64,000 bases of DNA, from the NCBI GenBank assembly GCA_026826555.1, contig JAKSZT010037276.1, forward strand, positions 1,492,465 to 1,556,464, read 5' to 3'. This DNA is from Tolypeutes matacus (Eukaryota; Chordata; Mammalia; Cingulata; Chlamyphoridae). Both the position numbers and the translations under genes were made by a program. The notes under the pieces are model-generated. The model ran no database searches, had not been told where the DNA came from, and worked only from the letters and a program-made list of their open reading frames with translations. How positions within the stretch are numbered: the first letter of the stretch is position 1; each line of letters begins with the position of its first letter. Below, piece after piece: positions 54,896 through 64,000 of the stretch.

Positions 54896-56512
54896 GGTGT
54901 GGTGATTCTGAAGTTATTTGTGCATATTATAGAATCAAGAAAAAGCATAATGTTATAAACTAGAGTTATCACTTGTGTTCTCACTGTGAAAGTTGCAAGG
55001 GGAAAATGGTAACTATAGAGTGGAGAGACCAGGCAACACCTCAACCAGGTGGTCAACATTAGGATCACCAATGGAGGTGATGGACTTCATGTTGTGGGTA
55101 TATCATCATATCTATTCAAGCTGGAGAGGCATAATCTGAATAGGTCATGAACACATATCAGGCAAACTCAAACTGAGGATGATTTTATAAAATGTATGGT
55201 CTACCTCCTTCAAAATGTTAGTCTTGAAAGGCAAAGGCATTCTGATGAACTGTTCAGACTAAAGGAAACTAAAGAGAAATAACAAGGTCAATACATAATA
55301 TATAGCACATAATCTATAGCTGTACTAGGTAAAGAGAAGATAGTCAAAATGATATTGTTGAGCAAATTATCAAATTAGAATATGTACTGTGGTAAAATCA
55401 AGTACTGTGTCTATATTAAATTTTTGAAGTCATAATGATACTATGGAGATATGTGAGACCATTTATTCTTAGTAAATATGTACTTAAATAGTAAAAGATA
55501 AGGACATATCCTTAAAACCATAGTTTCAAATAGTTTAGAAAAATGGTAAAATACTCAGAAGAAATGAAAATGAGTGAGTGAATGAAAAGATAGATAAAAT
55601 ATGAGGCAATACTGAATGAAACACTCTAGATTTATTCCAATTTTCCATTAGTATTATGAAGCATTAATATTCATTATCATAAAATTAAATGAACAGATTT
55701 TATATACCAATGTGTATACACTGTATAATTGGATTTAATGCAAGAAAATTTACAGTATAAGGGGAAATTTACAAAATTAAGCCTTATCAGTCATTTAAAG
55801 AGGTATTCTCTATTTCTCAGAATATACGTTAAAAAATATTCCTGGTAACATTGTTATATCTACACCACAATATACATATTGATTTTACTTTTCACTATTC
55901 CATACTCTAAAGCTCATAATGTTGCTTATAATGGGCTGAAATATTTTTGAAAATGTGTATCATGTTATCTTTTAACCTACTATTGGAAAATACATTATGA
56001 TTGAAACTGTAATTGTACATGGTTTAGCAAAGGAATAAATGTTGACCAAACTCAGTGTCTTTGAGACAGTTATGAGCAAAGAATCTGCATTTAAGGACTG
56101 CCATGGTTTCACTTTAATTCAGCAATATTCTCCTATATTTTGGTGGAAGCTTTATTATTTAGAATATTAAGTTGTTGAGAATTTGGAACCTTTTTAATCT
56201 AATAAAATAAGTGAAGTTGAGATCCTTTAAAATCATGACTGTCACAGGAATATTAAATGTAATTTAAAACTTTTAGGGAATGATATTTTGAATAATAGTT
56301 TTATTAATACTTTGGGCTCCATTACCCTATTAAATGTGTGCTTGGTGAGGATGTGACTGAAGCTCTGCAGCAAGACAAAGGCAGGAGTGCAGAAATATTT
56401 AATCCAGCAGAAGCAACAAAATATCTGAATTTATGATGTTACAAAGGAGAATCTCGACTGAGAGATGTGAATGATGCAGTAGTAAATGATTCTTCAGCTT
56501 TCCTCTTCTTTT
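54896..56512. other. AT-rich stretch, no recognised feature
   Basis: About 1.6 kb without recognised gene or repeat; frequent stops in all frames. Confidence 0.35.
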
Positions 56513-56745
56513 TGCATTTAAAAATTTATTAAAGTATACCATTCATACATGAACATACATAAACAATAAGTGTATTGTAAAAGTTGTGAACTTACAAAAT
56601 GAACATGCATAACATAATACAGGGCTCCCATACCTCATTCCACTCCCAATACCTTGCATTGTTTTGAAACATTTGTAACAAATTATGAAAGAGCATCATA
56701 AAAATATTGCTACTAATTGTGGTCCATATCTTATACTTGCCTCAG
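56513..56745 (-). mobile_element. L1-type 3' tail
   Basis: Single unit of the sequence that is tandemly repeated at 39966-40560: AAAATTTATTAAAGTATACC, GTTGTGAACTTACAAAATGAACATGCATAACA and CTTGCATTGTTTTGAAACATTTG. Confidence 0.6.
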
Positions 56746-58245
56746 GCTTCCTCTTAAGCTTTAAAGGTGGGTATGTGATCTGGGTTCACTTCTCTATTTA
56801 AACATGAGGTTTACATACACCCAGACTTTATGGATCAGGAAACTCCAGGGCATGAACCTTGAAAGACTGACAGAATTTCTTTAAATCTAAAATAAAATAA
56901 TAAATAATAATAATAAATAAAAATAACAATTCCTTCTTCTTTGGTTTTTGCGTGGACTAGTGATAATAGATTCTGAAATTTAAAATATTATATATATATT
57001 AAAGTATATTTAATAAGATCATTGGAAAAATAATTTATGATTTTCTTTAGTCAATATTGGCCTATGGTACCATGCCTAGGCCATGTCTTGGATGCTCTGA
57101 TAAAGTTTTCTTACTAACAGAAGAAGAACATGTCTACCACTTATGGAAGATGAGAAGAAAATAAAAAGCAATTCTATTGACTTAGTGTAGGCTAAAGATT
57201 TTGCTGATGTTGTTAAGTCCACATCCTTCATTCAATATTCATTTGACACAATTGTAATAAATACCCACAGTGTTCTAGGAGTTGTGTTACAGGTACATGA
57301 TTAGGTATAATACCAACCTTCAAAGTTTTGAGTCTATTTAAATACATACACTATTGTTGATGCCTTGAAAAAGATACATACACAAAGTGGTTGAGGGCAC
57401 AAATCAAATGTCGTTCTTACTGACAAGATATGAGTGAAATGACAATTTCTTTGTAATGCTATTATTTGGTTTACTAACTAATTCCCATTTATAATGATCA
57501 CTACATGCTGTTTCATCAAGGAGGAGCCATTTATTTTATCTTTTCATATTAAGCTGAAAAGGATTATCTGCTACCACATTTCTACTCTTATTTTCAGAAG
57601 GAATTCCTTGTAGACAAAATCGTTCATGCAATATTGCACATCTTTATTTATTGCCTATCTTGAATCAAGAGACTATTGAAAATAACCATTTTCCAAATAA
57701 GAATAATTTCTGCAGTATATTTTGATGAGAGTTAATTAATTTCCATCCTTGTGAGGAGAAATTTAGCAATGTTTGTCAAATGTTTTGTTAGTGTAAGACT
57801 TTTCCTGCAATGATTCCTCTTCTAGGATTATATGTCTAAGATATACCTGGAATCAAAATGGTAGATTACACTTAAGAGGCAAAAATCTTGTAGAAAAGTG
57901 AAGTGTTCAGTGCTGAGCTTTGGCTTTGTGATGTGCCTTCTCTAAGCATTTGCTACATTTTTAAACTGCTACATTTAAGAGCCTTAAGAGCTCACCAGAC
58001 AAGTGCTGGACAGCAGAATGGAGTTTTCATTAGACTTCCAATGTAAAGGAGACAGAAATTGGGGTTGAGGACCTAAGACAGATGTGGCACCTGGAAATCA
58101 ACAAAAGTTCCCACTTTGGCATTTGGAGAGCCATGGAGTAGCAGCAGGGCTGAATCAGAAGCACAGAAGCTTTTGAAATATTTACCCAAGTTTGAATAAG
58201 ATAGGTCCAAAATTATACAAAGCAATTTGCTCCACTCTCGCTGTC
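56746..58245. other. AT-rich stretch with an (AAT)n microsatellite
   Basis: (AAT)n-type repeat at about 56890-56928. Otherwise no recognised gene or repeat. Confidence 0.4.
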
Positions 58246-58695
58246 TGTGATGATTAGGTTAATGTGTCAACTCGGATGGGTAATTGTTTCCAGGTGTTTG
58301 TTCCAGCAAGCACTGGGCTAATTATAATACAAGAGCATTTATGGACTTCGATCACCAGTGAGTTTACTGCGTGGATGGCTGATTACATATGCATGAATCA
58401 GGGAGATTGCATCATCAATGGGGGATGCTTTTATCCAATCAGTTGAATGCCTTAAAGGGGGAAGTGATTTCAACATTCAAAGAAAATTTCCCAGCTCGTC
58501 ATTGGACAGGCAACTTCTCCCAGAAACTCATCAAGGACCTTTCATTGGACTTTCATCAGAGCCCCTGGTTTGCAGCCTGCCTGCGGAACCTGCACTTGTG
58601 CATCCCCAGGGTCGCATGAGAGACTCTTAAAATTTCATATTATTCACAGATATCTCCTGTTGATTTTGTTTCCCAAGAGAACCCTGACTAATACA
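58246..58695 (+). mobile_element. MLT2-type ERVL solo LTR
   Basis: Starts TGTGATGATTAGGTTAATGT and ends ACCCTGACTAATACA, with the canonical TG..CA ends. It contains ATCCAATCAGTTGAATGCC and GTCGCATGAGAGACTC in the family's order. It is about 450 bp, the usual MLT2 size. Flanking CTGTC and CTGTT suggest a 5-bp TSD with one mismatch, as expected for ERVL. No internal sequence is present, so it arose by LTR-LTR recombination. Confidence 0.85.
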
Positions 58696-58814
58696 CTGTT
58701 TAACATTGGTTATGACGAACCTTCTCTGGAAGAAGCTAATATCATCAACATCCTCAAAGAAGAAATAATCAAAAGCCCTGACTTACATGTTGTATATGTT
58801 GAAATATATTGAAT

Positions 58815-59216
58815 TTTTAATTCTAAATACCTGAGAATGTGATTTGGAAATAGAGTCATTATCAGTGGAATCTGACAAGAAAAAATGAGGTCATACTGGA
58901 GTAGAGTTGGCCCTTAATACAATATAACTGGAGCCTTTATAAGAAGAGGAATTTTGACCCAGAGAAATACTGTGTTGGGAGGGATCTCCATGTGATGACA
59001 GAGGCAGATAATGCCATGGATTGCTGGCAAGCATTCCCAGAAGCTGGGAGAGTGGCATGGACCACATTTTTTCCTAGAGACTTCAGAGGAAACATCACCC
59101 ACCTGATACTTTGATTTCAGACTTTTAGCCTCCAAAACTGTGACACCATATGTTTCTATTGTTTTAAGCCATTCAGGTTCTGGTACTTTTTTGGGTAGCC
59201 CTAGGAAACTAAGACA
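58815..59216 (+). mobile_element. MLT1-type (MaLR) LTR
   Basis: GAATGTGATTTGGAAATAGAGTC, GATGAGGTCATACTGGAGTA-like sequence, CTTTATAAGAAGAGGAA, ATGTGATGACAGAGGCAGA, TGATTTCAGACTTTTAGCCTCC and TAGCCCTAGGAAACTAAGACA occur in the canonical MLT1 order. The first about 30 bp are missing or diverged. Confidence 0.88.
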
Positions 59217-59520
59217 TGTATTTGGAATCCCAGAGGAAAAGGAGAAAGAGAATGGGATAGAAGGATGTTAATTTTCCAAAATTATTAAAGAAAGAAACCA
59301 ATAAATTCAAGAAGCTTAGTGAAATCAAGTAGCTTAAATACAAAATAACTGCACCTGGACAAATCATAAGAAAACTGCCAAAAATTAAAGATAAATAGAT
59401 AATTTGAAATGCAAGAAATAAAAATACACATTAACGTTTAAAAGCAAGAATAAGACTGACAGCTGGTATTGTCAACAGACACAATGGAAGCCAGAAGACA
59501 GTAAAATGACATCAATAAAA
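59217..59520 (+). mobile_element. Old L1 ORF1 fragment
   Basis: GAATCCCAGAGGAAAAGGAGAAAG..GGATAGAAGGATG, then ATTCAAGAAGCTTAGTGAA and CAATGGAAGCCAGAAGACAGT correspond to the ORF1 RRM/C-terminal coding region of an old L1, with deletions and stops. Confidence 0.7.
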
Positions 59521-59985
59521 TGAAATGAAGCTAGAGAATAATCAAGGGACTGAATAACCTAGTGATCCCAGAGGTAAATGACAATTATGGTTAATAGTAC
59601 AAGTACAAGAACGTCCTTCTATGAACTAGAACAAATGTACATCACTATTGCAAGGTGGTAATAATGTGGAGAAGCATAGGGAAAATGCATTTAATGTAAT
59701 CTGTGGACTATGGTTAACAGCAATAATGTAATATTCTTGCCTCAGTGCCAATGATGAACTTGTTAGTAATGGGAGAATATGGAAAAAATATACCATATGT
59801 ATGCTATAGACTATAGTGGTAATTGACTGATGATATTATTTCATAATCTGTAACAAATGTTCCACAATGATGTAATATGTTGGTGGAGGGGTGTTGTATG
59901 GGAATGCCACACATGTAAACAATTGTTTTGTAAGTTCAGAGCTTCTCTAATAAAAGTATATTTTACAAAATGAAATGCACCATAA
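59521..59985 (+). mobile_element. L1 3' UTR/end, different subfamily
   Basis: AATCTGTGGACTATGGTTAACAGCAATAATGTAATATTC, then GTAACAAATGTTCCACAATGATGTAATATGTTGGTGG, and finally CAGAGCTTCTCTAATAAAAGTATA. This is the typical end of an L1-type element with an AATAAA signal at about 59949. It directly follows the ORF1 fragment without ORF2, an arrangement also known from HAL1 (half-L1) elements. Confidence 0.65.
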
Positions 59986-59994
59986 TTCTTAAGG

Positions 59995-60960
59995 TAAAAC
60001 TAAAAGTATAAGACTTTTAGAAAAAAACATAGAAGAAAATCTTTGTGACCTTATGATGGGAAAAGTTTCTTATAGACTACATAGAAAGCACAAATAGCAA
60101 AAGAAATGTAAATGAAAAACATGTACTCTTCTAAAGATACCATTAAGAAACTGAAAAGTCAAGCAACAAACTAAGAGAAAATATTGCAGTATCCAGAATA
60201 TGTAAATTATAAAGAACCCTTACTATGTAATAAAGACAACACATTGAAAATGATACAAATATGAATAGACATCTCATAAAAAGATATATAAATGGCCAAT
60301 AGTCACATTAAACAGATGGTTTATATAATTAATCATTAAGGAAATAAAAATTCAACAATTAGAATGGCTAATATCACAATCAATCAAATGGCTAATGTTA
60401 AAATACTAGTCAAAATGTTTGCAAGGGTGTGGAGAAAGTGGATCTCACATACACTTTGGAAAACAGTTCAGCAGTTTCCAAAAAAATTAAACATAGACCT
60501 ATCACACAATCCAGCTTTTCATTTACAGGTATTCATGCAAGAGAAATGAAAACATATTATTCTCACACAAAGATGTGTACAAGAATATTTGTAGAAAAAT
60601 CATTTGCCCAGCCTAATAACTTTAAATAACAAAAATAACAAATAAATGAATGTGTAAACAAATTGTGGTATATACATGTAATGAAATAAAACCCAGAAAT
60701 TTAAATGAACTATTGATCCATATAACAACATACATGTTCCTAAAAAATTATGCTATCTTGAAAGAAATGAAAAAATAGAGCAATCCATGTATGATTGCAT
60801 CTATGTAAAATTCTACAACATGCAAGTCAATATATAATAACAGATCAGTGATTACCTGGAGAATGGGATGGAGTGTGGGATGGATTACAGGGGAGCATGC
60901 TCAAAAAAGATCAACCTTGAATCTAATGAAGACTTTATATTTAACACCTGTATACAATAA
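59995..60960 (+). mobile_element. Old L1 ORF2 C-terminal region and 3' UTR start
   Basis: AAAACTAAAAGTATAAGACTTTTAG and GAAGAAAATCTTTGTGACCTTATG match the sense ORF2 coding region before its C-terminus. The frame at 60364-60629 shows LWKTVQQFPKKLNIDLSHNP, a standard ORF2 C-terminal segment. GATTACCTGGAGAATGGGATGG near 60855 is the start of the 3' UTR. Decayed. Confidence 0.75.
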
Positions 60961-61440
60961 ATATAAATATAGGTCATGTGGGGATACGTACTAAATAACA
61001 AGGCATTTCCAATAAGAAAAATCTAGTACTCAGGAGAGTCCATAAAACACATGACCTGAATTATTTTAGGAATAAATGTCAGTTTAAAAGTTGTGTAAAT
61101 ATATGCTATATATTCAAACTGGTTAAGACACCAAAAAAACAAAAACAAATATAATGCATAGAATGTGTTTGGGTTCCAATATTTGAGACAAATGAAGAAT
61201 GTAAATATTGAGTATTAGTGTTGTGGTGATATATATATATATGCTTTTTAAAAAACAGTTCTTATTTATTACAGAAAGGTGCAGTTTTTACAAAGGAAAT
61301 AATATATGTTGGGTTTGATTTAAAATGCACTAAAAATATGTAAAATTTTGGGAGAAGGGATAAAGGCAAAAAGATATTGGGAGGTATTGAAGTTGGTGGT
61401 AGGTACATGGAGTTCATCAAATTATTCTCTTACTTGGTGT
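60961..61440 (+). mobile_element. Probable old L1 3' UTR remainder
   Basis: Weakly L1-like (AGTTCATCAAATTATTCTCTTACTTG near 61411-61436). Contains (TA)n at about 61228-61241. It continues beyond the solo LTR with TGTATGCTTGTAAATTTACATTACC, the usual end of such a UTR. Confidence 0.45.
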
Positions 61441-61865
61441 GTGGGGACACGGAATGCCCATTTCCCCTCCCACTAGTTATTTGTGTAGATTGCTGGTAAG
61501 GATGGGGTTGAACTAGCCAGCAACCCAATCCTCTTGGGTAGAACGACCTTAAGAGAGATAACAAGGTGTCTAACCTGTATTTGCTCATGTAGGTTATAGT
61601 CAAGTTTATTATTAACTATACCTGTTTTCACTGTACCCATTAACTATGCCACAAAAATATGCTGTTTCACACTTGTGCACGTACAGTCCTCTATATAAAC
61701 CTGAAGCCCTCAAAAGGTGGTGCAGAACTTTTCCTGCTGGCTGCTGTTGGGTTAAGTGAGTAATCATAAGTAATAAAGTCATAATCTATGCTGGGCTCCT
61801 GTGTGCTTTCTATGGAATATCAAATTATTTGGTCAGCTTTCCAGGGATTGACCTCCTGTGTTACA
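61441..61865 (+). mobile_element. Solo LTR of an endogenous retrovirus, class uncertain
   Basis: A block of about 425 bp, more GC-rich than its surroundings, splits the L1 UTR (ACTTGGTGT before, AGTGTATGC after). It has a TATA box (CTCTATATAAACC at about 61690-61702), a polyadenylation signal (AATAAAGTC at about 61772-61780) about 70-80 bp downstream, and an end ..CTCCTGTGTTACA. Possible 5-bp TSD GGTGT/AGTGT. The order U3-R-U5 is therefore sense. The start could be shifted by a base or two. No internal region is present. Confidence 0.68.
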
Positions 61866-63470
61866 AGTGTATGCTTGTAAATTTACATTACCTTTTGAAA
61901 AGAACATATAACCATTTTAATGTTATAAAAATAAAAGAATTCAAGTCAAAGAGCATTAAAGATAGAGAGTAGAATATTTTAGCTTGATAAAACTATCAAT
62001 ATATTATTAAGGTAGTCATTAATCATTTTACACATTGAGGTTTGAAGATATTTAAAATTAGACAACGGATAAAAAGCATATTGTGAAATTAAGGAAAGTC
62101 TTTAACATGCCTCTCAGTGCCAATAAAAGATCAAATAGTCAAAACATAAGAAAAGATACAGAGGACTGGAACAAATTAAACAAATTCTCATTGTTTTAAT
62201 ATGAAAAATTAATTGTGATTTCCCTTTTTTTTCCTGCTGTACAAAAAGGATGGGAAGCAGTTATTTTATCTCCCTTCTAGCAAAAATTGAAGATTACCAG
62301 TTCCCCATCACAAAGAGAAGGGCACCTCTGTGGATGTTGTTTATACTGGTCCATGGGTTGAATGGATCATCATTGTCCATCCTGACAGAGAGGAATGATA
62401 AACTTGAGTGAATAATCAGCATAGAAGAGAAGGGATTTGGGCTCTAGTAGAGAAGGTCAGTGGGTTCAAATGTGAAGAGCCCTGTGCCCTGGACCTGGGA
62501 GGATTCGGTTCACCAGAGAAGGCTAGCATTCTGGTGCCTTTTCAAGCATGAGGCCAGGGCGTCTGGTTTGCCCATTCCCCAGTGATATCCATGTCTCCTG
62601 TGCATCCTGGACTTGCCTGAAGCATGAAGTCAGGGCCAAATGAACAGTTCTGCACTTAGCTCTGTGGACAGCTGATCAACAGGCAGTAACCTTGTCTCAT
62701 TGACACTGCTTCAATATCTTGGAATAAAGCCTACCAAGTAGGCTAGGGGGATGCTATAGAAAATTGAGTTGATTAGACACAATAAAGAAATAAGGTATAT
62801 ATTGAACTCTTCATATTGTCAATGAACAGATACTGCTGAAGAAGAGCTCTATTAGGATGTTGATCTAATTCAGGCCCAGTGCCTGGAACAGATACATGGG
62901 ATACACTGATGAAATATGTGCTGAATGAAAAAAAGAAGCAATGCTACATATACTGTGGCAACGGGTAACTAACAATTAACAAAATGAATATAAATTATTA
63001 AAATTCAACATACATTGAATCTAAAATTTCAACATTTTAGACAATAATACCACAAAGAAAATTTAAACATTTCCACAGAACAGATATCATAAAGACAACA
63101 ATCTCTTGTATATTTTTTACAAAATGAGAACTATGTAACAAAAATATTCCAAGAAATGCCCCTAACACAACAAAAACTATCCTCACTTGAGAAGTAAAAA
63201 CAAAAAATATAAGTAACTCTGCTTAAAGGGGTAATCAAAATGGAATCTACAAGCTACATAGAATTAAGATGTCTAGGGTGTTCCTTGGGGAACAAAAAGT
63301 TATAATTCTTAATGTACATATCCAAAAACAAGAAATACTGAAAAAAAGAACTAATTATACAACAGAAGAATTTTGGCAGAAACAACGCAAAATACCAAAG
63401 AACTGAGTTACAAAATATAACAGCCAGAAGATAAAAGTAATCAATCAAATCAATCAATAAAATCAAAGAT
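61866..63470. other. Remaining intergenic DNA
   Basis: The first about 60 bp complete the old L1 UTR. No gene or named repeat recognised in the rest. 62240-62760 is less AT-rich than its neighbours but shows no coding frame. Confidence 0.35.
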
Positions 63471-63484
63471 AAAGAAACCTTTGA

Positions 63485-63946
63485 GAGGGGTAGATGTAGC
63501 TCAAATGGTTGGGAATCATCTCCCATATGTAGGCACCTGGGTTCAATTCCCAGGACCTCCCGGTAAAAATAAAATAAAATATAGAAGGCATGTATGCCAC
63601 CAGGCCCTGCATGTGAGTGAGCCATCAGGCCCCACCAAGCCACACATCAAGGTGATGACATATCAGGAGAGTGACACAAGGGAAAGCCAAGATGAGATGC
63701 ACTGAAAAACCAGGAACTAAGGTGGCACAGGTGGTAGGACACCTCTCTCCTACATCAGAGGTTCCCAGGAAAGAATCCCAGTGAAGACAGGAGGAGAAGA
63801 ATGAGAAGAGAGGGCAGGAAACAGACACAGAGAAATGCCCAGTAAAAGAACACAAAAACAAAAAACAAAAAAAATAAAATAAAAAAAATAATGGGGGGAG
63901 AGGGATAAAAATGGATAAAAAGTAAATAAATAAATAAATCTAAAAA
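63485..63946 (+). mobile_element. Compound xenarthran DAS-type SINE
   Basis: A 462-bp insertion with a perfect 14-bp TSD, AAAGAAACCTTTGA, at 63471-63484 and 63947-63960. The first tRNA-like monomer has box A TGTAGCTCAAATGG and box B GGGTTCAATTCCC, then an A-rich linker (63565-63585). A second tRNA-like monomer (about 63714-63782, GTGGCACAGGTGG and an altered box B region) follows. The characteristic DAS body is AACAGACACAGAGAAATGCC, a G-rich stretch and AAATAAATAAATAAATCT before oligo(A). This structure is the main evidence for a xenarthran genome. Confidence 0.85.
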
Positions 63947-64000
63947 AAAGAAACCTTTGACAAATCTGTTTATGGAATAAGAGAGTATGCAAAATAACAG

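Noticed and set aside
63481..63560. Possible functional tRNA gene
   Set aside because: Box A and B are present, but the sequence cannot fold as a full cloverleaf with proper arms, is followed by SINE body and poly(A), and has a TSD; it is a SINE head.

Overview
This window is mammalian nuclear DNA and is dominated by retrotransposons. It is probably from a xenarthran (armadillo, sloth or anteater). That inference rests on several tRNA-derived SINEs of the armadillo DAS type (best example 63485-63946) and on repeated copies of an L1 family and LTR families that I associate with that order. I see no intact protein-coding gene. All coding remnants are L1 ORFs, one olfactory receptor pseudogene (41276-42090) and a possible histone H2A-like fragment (11456-11617).

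Layout. 1-3325 is the 3' part of an L1 (+): the end of ORF2 followed by an unusually long 3' UTR. 3326-4574 holds endogenous-retrovirus-like internal and LTR sequence. 4575-7345 is the 5' UTR and ORF1 of a second L1 (+). 7360-7903 is an LTR piece and a small processed retrocopy. 7920-19500 is the most repeat-poor part and contains an old tandem duplication (12060-13500 and 13950-15400), a CG/CA microsatellite and two very short retrotransposon insertions. 19540-23130 is an old L1 (+) split by a younger L1 insertion that carries a U4 snRNA fragment. 23140-27775 is a pile of LTRs, old L1 pieces and a chimeric retro-insertion. 27776 to about 37690 is a nearly complete but dead L1 on the minus strand, roughly 10 kb long. 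37700-42090 holds MER5, L1 tails and the olfactory receptor pseudogene. 42095-45250 is an old L1 (-) interrupted by an L1-plus-flank insertion, next to an LTR-like block. 45250-64000 is AT-rich intergenic DNA with SINEs, MLT1/MLT2 LTRs, old L1 pieces, one solo LTR of another type, and long stretches in which I recognise nothing.

The genes do not form a working system. The interest lies in how the repeats are built and inserted: an L1 family with a very long 3' UTR and a tRNA-like Pol III promoter motif in its 5' UTR; a U4 snRNA/L1 twin-primed chimera; two likely 3' transductions; and non-standard L1 insertions. Repeat names were assigned by recognition without a database, so subfamily names are provisional and boundaries are approximate unless a target-site duplication (TSD) is given.
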